From Rhododendron vialii (Eukaryota; Streptophyta; Magnoliopsida; Ericales; Ericaceae), in contig NC_080559.1 of assembly GCF_030253575.1 (NCBI RefSeq), forward strand, positions 34,281,501 to 34,345,500: DNA of 64,000 nucleotides, in the 5' to 3' direction. The stretch's first letter is position 1, and every line of letters starts with the position of its first letter. The position numbers and the translations under genes were made by a program. Of the stretch, positions 22,915-34,662 are shown in pieces. The notes under the pieces were generated by a model. The model was not told the origin of the DNA, ran no database searches, and was given only the letters and a program-made list of their open reading frames with translations.

Positions 22915-24418
22915 TTCTCGTATTGTGGATGCTGGAATGATGCCCGGGAACTTTGGAGAGGCACGTAGCAGTCAGCAGGGGGGGGGGGGGTGGGATTTAT
23001 AGCCGTCGGATTTTCGTTCAGGAGTCGGAATGTTCCGATTGGCAGATTCGAATCTTTTACTTCTGTATTCATTCAATTGTCTCCTACGTATTTCCGTGGG
23101 AAGCCCTATTTTATCCTCCTATTTCTGGTTTTTTTACTAGGGTCCGGATTTTATCTGGTCTAAGTTTTGGATTGGACGAGTCATTTTTAGGGAGGAAAAT
23201 CCGATTTCTTTTTCCTTAAGAGAGAGAAGTAAGAAACTGGAGTTTTTATTCTACTACTAGCAGTTCTAGATGTGGGGAATTGTAGAGACTTCATTAATCC
23301 CTGTGTTTTTGTAGTATTGAAGAACAACTGGTCCAACTTCAATCCAGGAGTAAAGGTTGAGGCAAGACGACTGCTAAGTTTCCCAAAATTGGAATTTGTT
23401 CACATTTCACCTCACTCCAATTGATGAATGTTTTTGAGAATTGCCCTGTTTGTTTGTTTTAACTGCGAAAAAGGATTTTATTGATCTTTGAAAACAAATT
23501 ACAAAGATTAAAAGTGACTCAAAGTAAAAATGGCCATGTTTGCTAGTATTTATAACTAAGTTATCTGGCTTGCTGGCTTAAAAAGGTTAATGAATTGTGT
23601 TTGGTATCAATTATGAGTAATCATTTATTGACTTTTCTAGCTTGTTTGGCCCAAAAAATTGACATTGTTTTAAGTTTCAATTAATTTGTAGCCTATTCTA
23701 CTTATTTTTAGGGGTAAAACTGTGTTCTTGTATAGCACTTAATCAAGAGTTTTTCTATAGGATGTTTCAGGTTAATTTGGACATTTACTTGATGATAATA
23801 AGCACAGTATTCGACAATTTATTTAACAAAAAGTCTTATCTCTAATTTTAGCTTAATATATAAAAAACTGCACCAATCACATCTCCGTTTTTTTTTATTT
23901 TTATAAAAGTATTTTAGCGGATAACAAAATCTGATAATCCAACAATGTAAACTGGGCCAATATCCCTATTCTATCCCTTTGATGAAGATTATTGGTCTTC
24001 AAGCTGATCAACCAAAACTTTCATCTACAAGGACTCAAACCTTCCTTCTCAGAAGTCTGAATCCCTTGTTCTTTTCCGAATCTCAGCGAGTAGTATGATA
24101 AGCATACCGATCTAAACGTGCAATCTGGTGATGGAGCTCACGACGGGGTGACAATTTAATAATTTTTATCCTACAGGGTCAGCTATGGCTTAAGTCCAAA
24201 CATTCAATATCAATTGGGTTCCCTAGTCGATTGGGGGTGCAACTGGTTTAATCGAGCCCGCCCTTTTATTGAGGAAAACAATATGATCTAGACGTAGAAT
24301 CGAATAGAGAGTTCAGTTTTTAGTGTGGTCTGATTGAGGACTATAATATGATTCTCAGAGTTTTAAGGACAAAATTCGTGTTTTCATGATAAATTTTCAG
24401 TAAGGACAAGGAAAATAA

Positions 24419-24741
24419 GGGCGCCGCTATTCGCAGCCATTTATTTTCTTTCATAGTCCACTACATTTCAGAAAATGGTCGTTGAAAATTATAAATAACA
24501 TTTCGGTAAATTGCTGTTGAAAACTAGATTATATTTCGGTAACTACATGTCGAAAATATGTTCAACTTTCGGTAAACAACTGCCGAACATACATTTTCGG
24601 TAAATATCTGTTAAAAAAATATTATATTTCAGTAATTGGATGCTGAAAATATATCTCAATTTCGGTAACTAAATGTCGAGTATAATTAGAAATTTTAAAC
24701 GGGCTATGGGAGAAAATAGAGGGCTGCGAATAGCGGCGCCC
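24419..24741. mobile_element. 323-bp element with perfect 20-bp inverted ends and 8-bp target duplication
   Basis: Perfect ends GGGCGCCGCTATTCGCAGCC lie at 24419-24438 and, inverted, at 24722-24741. GAAAATAA flanks directly at 24411-24418 and 24742-24749. An 8-bp duplication fits hAT elements; a Mutator relative is also possible. The interior is an array of short repeats (24465-24694). No coding capacity. Perfect ends and an intact duplication suggest recent insertion. Confidence 0.85.
24465..24694. repeat. Array of about seven 28-35 bp palindromic repeats
   Basis: Each unit begins TTTCGGTAA (or TTTCAG), continues 5-8 variable bases, then TGTCGAAAA or a close variant, then about 10 AT-rich bases. 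The two conserved halves are roughly complementary, so each unit can form a small hairpin. The array fills the interior of the element 24419-24741. Confidence 0.75.
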
Positions 24742-24836
24742 GAAAATAAAGAGAAACTGGCTTGTTTTTATGGGTGTTAAAATATTCGCCATATGTTTTT
24801 GGGCATTAAAATATTCATTTCAGATCTTTATTAGTA

Positions 24837-25025
24837 TATTATCTTCTGTTAACTTCGCCAAATAAATGAAAAATATCTATCATATGCTTTTTTGTCAGTA
24901 TTTTGTTAATCACTCTTTATTATATTCTCTCTTCTGGATTTTTTTTTTTTTTTTTGATCCGAATTATATTCTCTTCTGTTAACTTTGCCAAATAAATGAA
25001 AAATATCTATCATATGCTTTTTTGT
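24837..25025. repeat. Direct repeat of about 60 bp flanking a T-tract
   Basis: TCTTCTGTTAACTT, GCCAAATAAATGAAAAATAT and CATATGCTTTTTTGTC occur at about 24842-24895 and again at about 24971-25025, separated by about 70 bp that include a 17-T run. This could be a local duplication. Confidence 0.8.
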
Positions 25026-25085
25026 CTTCTTCTTAATCCTTTTGCTTTGATTTTTCTTTTGAAAACAATACCTTTTTTGGGCAAT

Positions 25086-25340
25086 TGGATTTCAAAGCCA
25101 GTTTGCGCGCACCCAGCCTAGACTAATTCGTGGATCCTGAAGTTAATGATCGGACAAATTCTCCAACGCGCCTCGACTAATTCCTGGACCCTGAAGTTAA
25201 TGATTGGACAAATCCTCCAATGACCCTAAAGTTTGGAATATTTGACCTCCATGGAATTCAAACATGCGACATAACGAAAGACAAATACTGATTGGCTTTC
25301 TCAAGGTCACTTGGCCAAACCGCTTGGGGTCTGAAAACAA
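25086..25340 (+). repeat. SINE-like dispersed repeat (family 2)
   Basis: Contains GCGCGCACC, CTAGACTAATTC, CCTGAAGTTAATGATCGGAC, GACCTCCATGGAATTCAAAC. A roughly 55-bp part occurs twice in tandem (25115-25165 and 25171-25220). The same order of blocks is found inverted at 40510-40634, and a head fragment at about 38142-38205. Moderate confidence that it is a SINE. Confidence 0.55.
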
Positions 25341-26909
25341 TGGTTAATTTTATCCCACCTAACCTAGATTTTCATTTCAAACGTGTTCAAGTGTCATACA
25401 TCCGCATCAAACAGAAATTCGTTTTATCAAAGAATCTTAAATGTAGAAGAGGACGGTGAGGCGTGTCAAATTACAGCTGCCGTCTTCTTCTCCGTTTGCG
25501 TCTACGTCCACTTCTTGCGTGGAACTTTCTCTACCACTTTTGGGTAGTGTTTTCTGTACTCAGAGTATTCCTATCCAAACCATATGGATTACCCTTATCG
25601 TGGGTTTGTTCCCATCGATGGGCTCCAGTTTGGGGTTTGTAGCCCTTTGGGCAGATTTTGAGTAATCAAAATCTTCTGAGTTTGTTAAAAAAAAAAAAAA
25701 ATCTTAAATGTAATAGTTAGACAAACAAACCACCTTCCCAAAAAAGATGATAGCCAAATAGAGAGACATTTGCCTATGGTGTGGTGCTTGGAGAGAATAT
25801 TGGGATAATATACCTCTCCCACGTGCATGATTTTTTAATAAGCACTACACATGATCTCCAAGGAAAGAATAATTGGACTATAAAAGGGTGGCATAGGTAA
25901 CCCATTTCTAGGCACTAATAAGAGGGGGGAAAATTGCTAGAACCGCACTCAAATACGCACCAATTTACACACTTATACTCATAAGTGTGTGGACCCCACA
26001 CACACTGTATGCAAAATTTTGATTGTCTGGCCATCGGTGTTTATAATGCTTCAGATTTGTTGAAATTTTTTTGCAAAATCAAATCTTGACCTGATAAAAT
26101 CTTACCAGTAAGAATATTTAAGAAAATTTAATCACGAATTATCGAGATGAACAGTTATGATGCAGCTCATAAATACTTGACCCGGCCGAACAGACAGCTT
26201 GTCTTTTATGTGGCCCATCATAGTAGGATTGATGTTTATAACATTATACAAGAATAGAAGTGTCAGGTGACCCCATCAGCAGCCCAAATGACCAAATTAA
26301 AGTACCATTTCATTATCAATGAGCTTTGTGTTACTATTTCCCCACTTCAAATCAAAGTTGATGTAATCATGTGACAGACCTAGTGGTTGAAGCTTTTTCT
26401 ATTTTTGGCTGGCTGCTGATCTGTGATGAGAATGACTGATATGTCAAGCTAGCTTCATGCTAATATTTCTAGGTTGTGAGATAATTACGGTCAGGCTGCA
26501 TGAGTGTGTATAAGACTGGAAATGGATTGAGGGATCTTTAATGGGCTCAAAATCATTATGGGGTATGGAGAGAGAGTGTGTATTTGTGACATTTGCGTAG
26601 GTGTACGGTACGCAATTTGGTCTATGTCTGTATATCTCGGTCAGTACAGTATGGAATTTAAAATTTTGTAGTAGTAATTTGTAAGGTATACACCTACTAA
26701 CCGCAACTCCAACCACGTAGCTCTAATCACAACTGTCTCACTTGCATGTGGACCTGCTCTGTGCGGGGCAATATCCTTATGTATAGGTTCCAGATAAATG
26801 TGAGAGGAGTGTGAATGGAGCCGTGGTTAGTGGGTGAACTATTTATAAACTGTCACATCCTCTTATAAAAGGGTATTGTTACAACTTACAAAGGAAAGTG
26901 TCTCGGGCC

Positions 26910-27142
26910 TAGGGCTACAAACGAATTGAGCAGCTCGCGAGCTAGGTTTTGGTTCATTAACACTCGGATCGTTCGAAAAAATCTTGGCTCGATTAAAGAG
27001 GCTCGTTTATCAAATAACTAAACTCGGCTTGTTAAAGGCTCGGCTCGTTAAAGCTCGACCCAAGCTTGAGCTCAAATTTTTGGCTCATTTATTAAACAAG
27101 CCATGCTCGAGCTTGATAAAGTTCGGCTTGTTTGCAGACCTA
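26910..27142. repeat. Dispersed repeat rich in GCTCG/CGAGC
   Basis: Runs from AGGGCTACAAACGAATTGAG to CGGCTTGTTTGCAGACCT, which are weak inverted copies of each other. The interior repeats GGCTCG-, GTTAAAGCTCG- and AAGCTTGAGCTC-type phrases. Similar phrases occur at about 42220-42380. It looks like an old hAT-type MITE. Not coding. Confidence 0.45.
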
Positions 27143-28154
27143 CTGGGCCATTTTATGGAAGTATGGATTTAATCCACGGCCTGGTGAGTATTGTGCTAGA
27201 ACCAAGACCCTAACAAACAGATAGCCCAACTCAATTTGGGCCTTACTGGCAACATGCTACACACGTGGCAGCATGTGGTTACTGTTCACAAAAAGCACCC
27301 TACATCCATTGATGATATAGTCCCTCTAGTTTAATGAAATTCAGAAATAGAACCCTGAGAAACTAATCTGTATCATTCTTTATTTCGACCTTAGTCCCTC
27401 TATCAACACACTTTTCCAACGCACCCCCTATCCCTCGTTTCGCCTATTGCTAATTCCAAATCCTAGGGCTCCCTCCGCCGGCCACTCTCTTCACTCTCAA
27501 TTTCCGGCAAGTCCCCTCTCTCTCTCTCTGGGTATATGTAAAGGTACACTTTTGCACTACATCTGTCTCTGTCTTTTTTATATGCTATTTTCCTTCAATA
27601 ATTTCTTAGTTTGTGTAAAAAAACTAGATTTTGTGTTTTTGAGATTCGGACGTTGGTTTTACTAGGATTTTCTTGACAATCTTCTTATTTCTCTGGGTTC
27701 TACTTGGACTGTTTGTTAATTTTAGAAAAAAAAAAATTGGTCGTTTGTTATCTGAGTTGACGTGGAATGCTCTGACGGTGCATTGATAGATTCAGATCTA
27801 TGGCTTGGAATTTGTTGTCAGAGGCTGTTTTTTTAAACATTAAGTTATCAGGGCACTTACCAAGTCTCATTTTAAGAGCTTGTTACTAATTTGTGCTTTG
27901 CTGACTGTTCGGGGTTTGATGTAATTGGTGTGATTTGTGCATGTACTCAACTACGCAGTCGGGAACCACGTAAAAATTCGTGCCTTGCATTCTCTGTTTT
28001 TTTTTTGTTAGTCTTTGTGCGTTGTGTGTTTATTGGTTGGGCCTATTTCCCAACAATTGTTTTCAAACAAGGGCAAATAAGATTTTGCATTTCAAATTTA
28101 TCACTGCACCTACAAAGTGAAAGTATTTTTCTATTAAAAGTGTTATTGTACTGT

Positions 28155-28288
28155 ATCTAACTCTGAGGAATTTTTCAGTCCCACACTCAGAAATTTGTTA
28201 ATCTCACCAGAAATTGTACATATCTAACTCTGAGGAATTTTTCAGTCCCACACTCAGAAATTTGTTAATCTCACCAGAAATTGTACAT
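28155..28288. repeat. 67-bp tandem duplication
   Basis: Two near-perfect copies start ATCTAACTCTGAGGAATTTT at 28155 and 28222. They lie in the probable 5' intron of the MUSTANG-like gene. Confidence 0.92.
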
Positions 28289-29317
28289 ATTTTTCCTCTG
28301 AAAATAGAACTGGACCTTCTCAAATTAAAGCGCCCTTGTAGTAGATGTGTTTCATTTTCTAACCAACTAGGTTTTCCAGTTTTTCCAGGGATGACTGACA
28401 AGTTAAATATTCCATTCTTCACTCCCGGTTGAGTCTCAGACTTGCCCGATAAGTGCATTATATTTGCGGGATGAGGCTATATGTACCGGAGATTAGTAGG
28501 GTTGAAGCCTCGTGACCCTCAGTGTAAGGGGCAAAAAAGAAGCATTGTCCAAGTAGGGTATTTGCAAGTGGCCAAGTGCATATTGTAGGTGGTCATTTTG
28601 AAGATTAAAAGTAAAAGCAGAGAACTCTGTTTGGTTTTTGTTTTGTCTTAATTTTTTTTATTGTTACGGGGACTTTTGTTTCTACACTTGCCGTTTTTTA
28701 TTTTTTTCCAAGATAGTTACACTTACACAAGATTCAAAAACCTTGTGTTGGTGTTTCTTGAAAAGTAGGTTGTTTCTAGAACGAATGTGTTTTTTGCAAA
28801 CATTTTCCCTCCTAGTTCTATTAGTTTTCTGGAAAATTAAAACGAACAATAGCCTACAAAAAGGATACCGAACAGGAATGCCCCTCACTATGATCCATGC
28901 CAATGAGTTTTTAAATCTCCACCTCTAAATGTTCAGACATTTTTGCGATCTGGAACTTATAGGATCTGAGGTACGCTGGTATGTGTTTTGCTTTATGAAA
29001 TTGTCCAAATCACTGTTGTAAATGGCTATGTCTACAGCCCTTGCTTAAACTCACCTAGAATATTAACTGCTTTACAAGCTGCCATGGTTTGTGCCATGAG
29101 GAGAGAATAAGGTTATGGGATGAGTTTTGCCAAAGTCATACTATTTGTTTTTTGTTCTTAGGGTTTGGTTGAGTTTAGGGGAATTTAAAATGTTCTTATT
29201 AGCAAGATGTCATGGTATCTATGACTTATCTGGTGAAAGTATTTATATTAGGAAGACTGGAATGATAAACCTTTGTTTTCTCTGATATCTTTGTAGGAAC
29301 TTCTGAAGATATTTGAG

Positions 29318-32300
29318 ATGGTGAAGGGGAAGCTTATATTAATTTGCCAATCTGGTGGTGAGCTTGTGAAGACTGATGACGGCTCCTTGACATATGCTGG
29401 AGGAGAGGCACAGGCGGTCAATGTTAGCTGTGAAACACTGTTTAACGATCTGAAGGTGAAATTAGCTGAAATGTGTAATCTGGAATATGAGACCGTGTCC
29501 ATCAAGTACTTTCTCCCGGGAAACACTCGGACTGTCATCACCTTAGCAAATGACAAGGACCTAAAAAGGATGCTTGATTTCCACAAGGATTCAGTAACAG
29601 CAGATGTTTTTGTAAAGGGACAGGAAGGTTTTAATCGAGATGCCTTGAACAAATACACCAGCAGGTACTTGCTTTAGATTGAAAACACCCCCATTCTTTT
29701 GGTGTATTCCTTATTTGTTGCTATAAACTATTTATTACAACTATAGATGCCAATTACTGCTCCTGCTCAGTTGCTAGGAAAGGGAATGAAGATGATATGA
29801 GAATATCGAACTTTTTTGTACTTCTTAGCTGTTTAGCTAGCAGAATATGTGTGGGACACAAGTCTTAACTTTTCCATTTAGATTAGTTATAACTCAAAAC
29901 TTATCCTTCAAAAAGTACAAGAGTTAGCAGAAATCTTACTTTTAAGCAAGTTTATTTTCTTTCTTTACTTAACTTGCACTTTTCTTATTAGTAATATTGT
30001 AAAATGTTGCTGATGGTGAAATGATAGCATCAATCCTCTATACTGTGATGCAGTCCTTAGTGATTGGCATGTCGATGGTGACCCAACTTTTTTCCCCACG
30101 TGCTTGCGTGAAATAATTAACACTTGCAGGGAAACGGGTATAAAAGTAGCCGAATCTGTGAGCCGTGTTGCACCCACCAGAGCTGCAGGTACTCAATCAC
30201 CAGTTGATGCTGCTAGTCCAGATGGGACTCTTACTTCTCGCGTTGGCACTCGAAGTACTGTTGCCGCAAAAAAGACTACTCCTGCCGCCACAAAAAAGGC
30301 TACTCCTGCCACCACAAAAAAGGCTAAAAAGGCTACTCCTGCTGCCACAAAAAAGGCTGCTCCTGCTATTGCAAAAATGTCTACTCCTGCCACCACAAAA
30401 AAGGCTACTCCTGCTGCTGCAAAAAAGGCTACTCCTGCTGCACCGAAGAATCAAAGTACTGCTACACCAAAGAATCAAAGTACTGCTGCACCGAAGAAGG
30501 CTATCCCTGCTGCTCGTGCTGCCAACCGGAGAACTGCTGAACCAAAGAAGGCTGCTCCTATGGCTACTGACTCTGCAACAGGTGTTCATGATGCAACTTC
30601 TAGGAGCCCAACTAGATCAGATACTTCCTCAAACGACTCTGTTGACGCCGATAGTGATGATTCCAGTGGTGATTGGCCCTCTCCTGTTACTTTTTCTGCT
30701 AAGGAAACTGCTGACAGCTCAATGGAAATAGATAAAAGTGTTAGTCCTGCAGATACTGTCAAGAAGCGCAGGCGCACCGCCGCCTGGAAAATTGGTGCAA
30801 ATGGTCCCACCATTTTTTCTGTCCCTGATGATGAAGGGGACGAAAGATCGCGAAAAAGGAATAGCCAAATGGTAATGCCTGGAAAAGCTCGTCGTGCAAG
30901 ATCTGGTGACATGTCGTTGGAAAAACTAATTGAGTCGTGGAAAGGGGGTATTACGGGTTTTGGTCAGAAATTCAAGAATGTGTATGAGTTTCGGGATGCA
31001 TTGCAGAAATATGCCATTGCACATCATTTTGTGTACAGGTTAAAGAAGAATGACAGTAGCTGTGTAAGTGCCAGATGTGTAGCTGAAGGTTGTTCTTGGA
31101 GGATTCATGCAGCTTGGGTTCCATCTGCTAAGTCCTTTAGGATCAAAAAGTTTGATAACTTACACTCATGCGACGGGGAGTCATGGAAGTCTGCTCATCC
31201 AGCAAAGAATTGGTTGGTGAATATTATCAAGGATCGATTACGAGAATCCCCAGATCAAAAACCCAAGGATATAGCGAATGGCATTCTGCAGGACTTTGGG
31301 ATCGAATTGAGTTATACGAAAGTGTGGCGTGGAATTGTGGATGCTAGGGAGCATATTCAGGGCCCATGTAAGGAAGCATATGATAAGCTGTCTGGGTACT
31401 GTGAGAAGATCAAAGAGACAAATCCTGGAAGTATTACAAATCTCATAATTGGCGATGACAAAAGATTCCAATGTATTTTCATCTCCTTTCACGCCTCAAT
31501 AAATGGTTTCCTGAAGGGTTGTCGTCCCCTTATTTTTCTTGAAGCTGCACCTCTCAAATCTAAGCATCAAGAAGTTCTACTGACAGCAACCGCGCTTGAT
31601 GGAGATGACGGTTTTTTCCCAATTGCGTTTGCAATAGTCGATGTTGAGAATGATGATAAGTGGAATTGGTTTCTGGAGAAGTTGAAATCTGCATTGCCAA
31701 CTTCAGAACCCATAACGTTTGTTTCCGATAGAGAGAAGGGACTAAAAGAGTCTGTGCTTAAAGTATTTGAGAATTCTTATTGCGGTTACTCCATGTACCA
31801 CCTTTTGGAAAGCTTGCAAAAAAATGCGAAGCCACCGTTCCACGGAGATGGGAAAGGGTCGTTACGTGGCTATTTTGTTGCCGCCGCCCATGCTCTCCGA
31901 CTCGTAGGTTTGAAAAAGTTCACTGAGCAAATTAAACACGTCTCTTCTCAAGCTTACGATTGGGTCATGCAGATTGAGCCAGAGTCTTGGACAACTACAA
32001 CTTTTAAAGGTGAGCGCCATAACCAAATCACAGAAAATGTTGCAGAACCATACAATAAGTTGTTGGAGGAATCTCGGGAATTGCCTATAACACAGAAGAT
32101 AGATGCACTAATTTCTATGATGACCCGTTTGATAAACTCTCGTCAAACGGATTCAAGCAAGTGGTCTACAAAACTCACTCCATCAAAAATGGTAAAACTA
32201 CAAGAAGAAGCAGTTGATTCACGCGGTCTAAAGGTTTTCATCTCATCCGATACCATATTTGAGGTTCGCGATGATGTTAGTCATGTTGTGAATCTCAATA

Positions 32301-32587
32301 ACTGGGACTGTACTTGCCTTGTCTGGAAAACTACTGGACTACCTTGCCGCCATGCTATTGCTGTGTTCAGTTATGCACACAAGAGTGTGTACAATTATTG
32401 CTCAAGTTACTTCACAGTAGATACCTTCCGTTTAACGTATTCCGAGTCCATAAACCCTGTGCCCGGGTTTGACAAGATTGCTGAAAAAGATGAAGAGGAT
32501 GTTTCAGATACTGAGGATGTGCTTCCTCCTTGTCCCTCTCAATCATTGAGTCACGGGAAACCAAACAAGCCGAAAAAAGGGGTCTAA
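29318..32587 (+). CDS. MUSTANG-B-like domesticated MULE transposase protein with PB1 domain
   Basis: Coding exons 29318-29664 and 30061-32587 (intron GTACTT..CCTTAG) give 957 residues. Order: PB1 domain (about 1-105, VKGKLILICQSGGELV); a linker (about 183-270) of repeated TPAATKK-type units resembling a histone H1 tail; a MuDR N-terminal domain (about 300-400); a MULE transposase domain (about 560-740); and a SWIM zinc finger (C866, C868, C878, H880). MUSTANG genes are plant genes descended from Mutator transposases; MUG5-MUG8-type members carry PB1. The first catalytic Asp, usual in a D-x-T-like motif, is Glu here (E610, LEAAPL); D672 (SDREKGL) and E738 are present. No inverted ends or target duplication are evident. 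It is probably a DNA-binding regulator. An untranslated first exon near 27440-27530 is likely; the acceptor TTTGTAG lies about 20 bp before the ATG. Confidence 0.88.
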
Positions 32588-34662
32588 GTTGTAGAGTAGT
32601 TTGTTACACTTGGAGCAAGGAGGCTGGAAAAAATGAAAAGCTCCTTTCATAGCTTCTTTGATTTCCTGGTGTGTTATTCTGTACAGTTTGTGTAACTACT
32701 TGGCAATGAGGCAGTCTCATGTACTCAGCAACGTGGTTGTGATGTGCAATTTTCTCCCTCATGGTAGGTTAGCTCATTGTCCTAAACAGTTAAACTGTCT
32801 TGTTGGTTTCCCAGCAGTATTTATTCAGATGTCTCACAGTTTCCACCAATTTAATTTAATTGTATTGTTTCAGTCCACTATCCATTGAACTAGGGGTTAG
32901 CCTGGTGGGGAGGCGCTCTTTCCTACAGGCTGTGATATTTGATTCAGTATAGCTCAATGTTGGGAAGATATGCTTATATATATGCATCATTGTTTTCTTG
33001 GAAAAATAATATTTTGTACATTTTTTGTTTCTATGTAAGCGTGTCTGAAACAAGGTTCTGAATAATGCACCGGCTAGAGTATCAATTTTCCTACCAGTAC
33101 GGTGCATGTTGGTACCGCTGTACCGGTGAGATACCAGATACCATTTTGGATTTATCACTATTAATGCTATTTCTCCACATCAATTTTTTTTGCATAACAT
33201 CGACATTTACCTTGGTACTTTTAAAAGTAGTTAGTACTGCCCGTCCGGTACTGCCTGGTATTGATCAGTAACTAACTGGTATTTGAATCAGAACGAAATT
33301 GGAGGCGTAGGATATCGGGATTTAGTCAATACCGTTGTAGAAAAACCAACTTTGATTTATGCTCTCCCAGGTGATAGATAGCTCGGCAATGCTTCTTATG
33401 CATGAATAATTTTTTTGTCGTTAATACGAACCTTTTTTGCTAACATACGTAATCAGCTTCTTCTCATTTTCTTAATAGAAAAATTATAAGAGGATTTATG
33501 TTATATTAATTTGAGGGGGAAAAGAAAAAAAAAACATCCGTTGGGGTATGACTAGAATATATTACTACCTGAAATCATGCTATAGCTAGGGGAGCACTTC
33601 TGATTAAAAGTGAGTTTTCATCATCGTTAAATTTTTTGAAATCATCCTTGATCCAGGCCTCAAGATCGATTGCAACAGGTTTACCGACATTGTGGTGTTC
33701 CTGAAACCGTCCTTCGCTTTGTTCTCTCGCTCGCTGAGATACTACCAGCTCCGGTAATCGAGTTCCTCATGGTATGGTTTTTCTCTTGAGCCGAGGCTAC
33801 TTATCGAACTCCTTCGGTTGAAGTAGGGAGGCATCCTTGGTTTTTCGGACCTGTTCTCCTATGTTAGGGCTCCTTCTCATCAGATAGGTTCAAACTCGTC
33901 CTTGGCCAGTCATGGGTCTCATGACTAGTTGCGCCAAATGGTACCGAGATATAGCTTGCGTCTCAGAAATGAAGGAAGAATTTCAATAGTCACCCATGCT
34001 ATTTCTACTTGCAATTTTTCATGTTTCTTTTTAGAACCGGACCGGGAACTAGCCACACAAGGAACTGCCTGTAGGCAGAATTTTGAACAGATAAATCCGA
34101 AATGCCCAAATCACGATTTTGCTCTCCGCACTTGGTTTTATATATTCCGTCTCTATGTGAAAACTCAAATATTTGACAATCTTCTATAGCAAGAGGAATA
34201 TGTCCGTCGATCCACATTTTTAGCAAAATCCATTCAGAAACTAGCAATAGAATGAGAGAAGATGTACAGCATGAAAACAATTCAAAGCTAGCAATATAAT
34301 TCAAAGTACATAGCCTGTCTTTAGCCCAACAAAACATAAGTACATAACCTGCAAAGCGATGTTAGATGTAAATCTACAGCCCGGAACTTCCCTCTAAATA
34401 TATCCGGTTAGCTTTCGGAAACAAAACAAAACGGGAACAGAAGCTGGTTCAGAAAGTTACAGTGAAGTATCTAAGAAAAACATCAAAATGCAACATTCTT
34501 CACAAACTATTTGTAATACTAGTAACAAAACAGAATTATAACTTGCGAGCCTGCATTACAGCGTTTAATAACGTCAGCTGCAATTTCCCCGCTAACATAC
34601 ATCCTGCTTTGCAAAACTAATTATGTTATTTGTCATTTCCTTCAAAGTGAACATGTCTACAA
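32588..34662. other. Spacer between convergent genes
   Basis: Contains the 3' regions of the MUSTANG-like (+) and RING-H2 (-) genes. At 33060-33290 is a repeat-like stretch with several GGTACCG/GGTAC phrases in both directions, possibly an old foldback. At 33640-33960 is a less AT-rich unrecognised stretch with no conserved frame. No gene was seen. Confidence 0.45.

Larger units (their letters stand above)
22682..29317. other. Intergenic spacer between divergent genes
   Basis: The spacer separates the divergent MGD (-) and MUSTANG-like (+) genes. It contains the MGD promoter, the foldback element 24419-24741, a split direct repeat (24840-25025), a SINE-like repeat (25086-25340), a hAT-like repeat rich in GCTCG (26910-27142), and the probable untranslated first exon and intron of the MUSTANG-like gene from about 27440 onward. 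The frames at 25456-25665 and 26444-26716 look like chance. Confidence 0.5.

Noticed and set aside
24465-24694. Regular short repeats suggestive of a CRISPR array
   Set aside because: The units are imperfect, the variable parts are only 5-10 bp, they lie inside a transposon with inverted ends, and the genome is plant nuclear.
30165-30731. Other-frame and antisense frames over the Lys/Ala-rich linker
   Set aside because: The repeated codons give long open frames in several readings. Only the frame continuous with the MULE domain is a real protein.
29318-32587. Active Mutator transposon
   Set aside because: There is a long undamaged frame with a PB1 domain, loss of one catalytic Asp, and no inverted ends or target duplication nearby. 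This fits a domesticated gene better.
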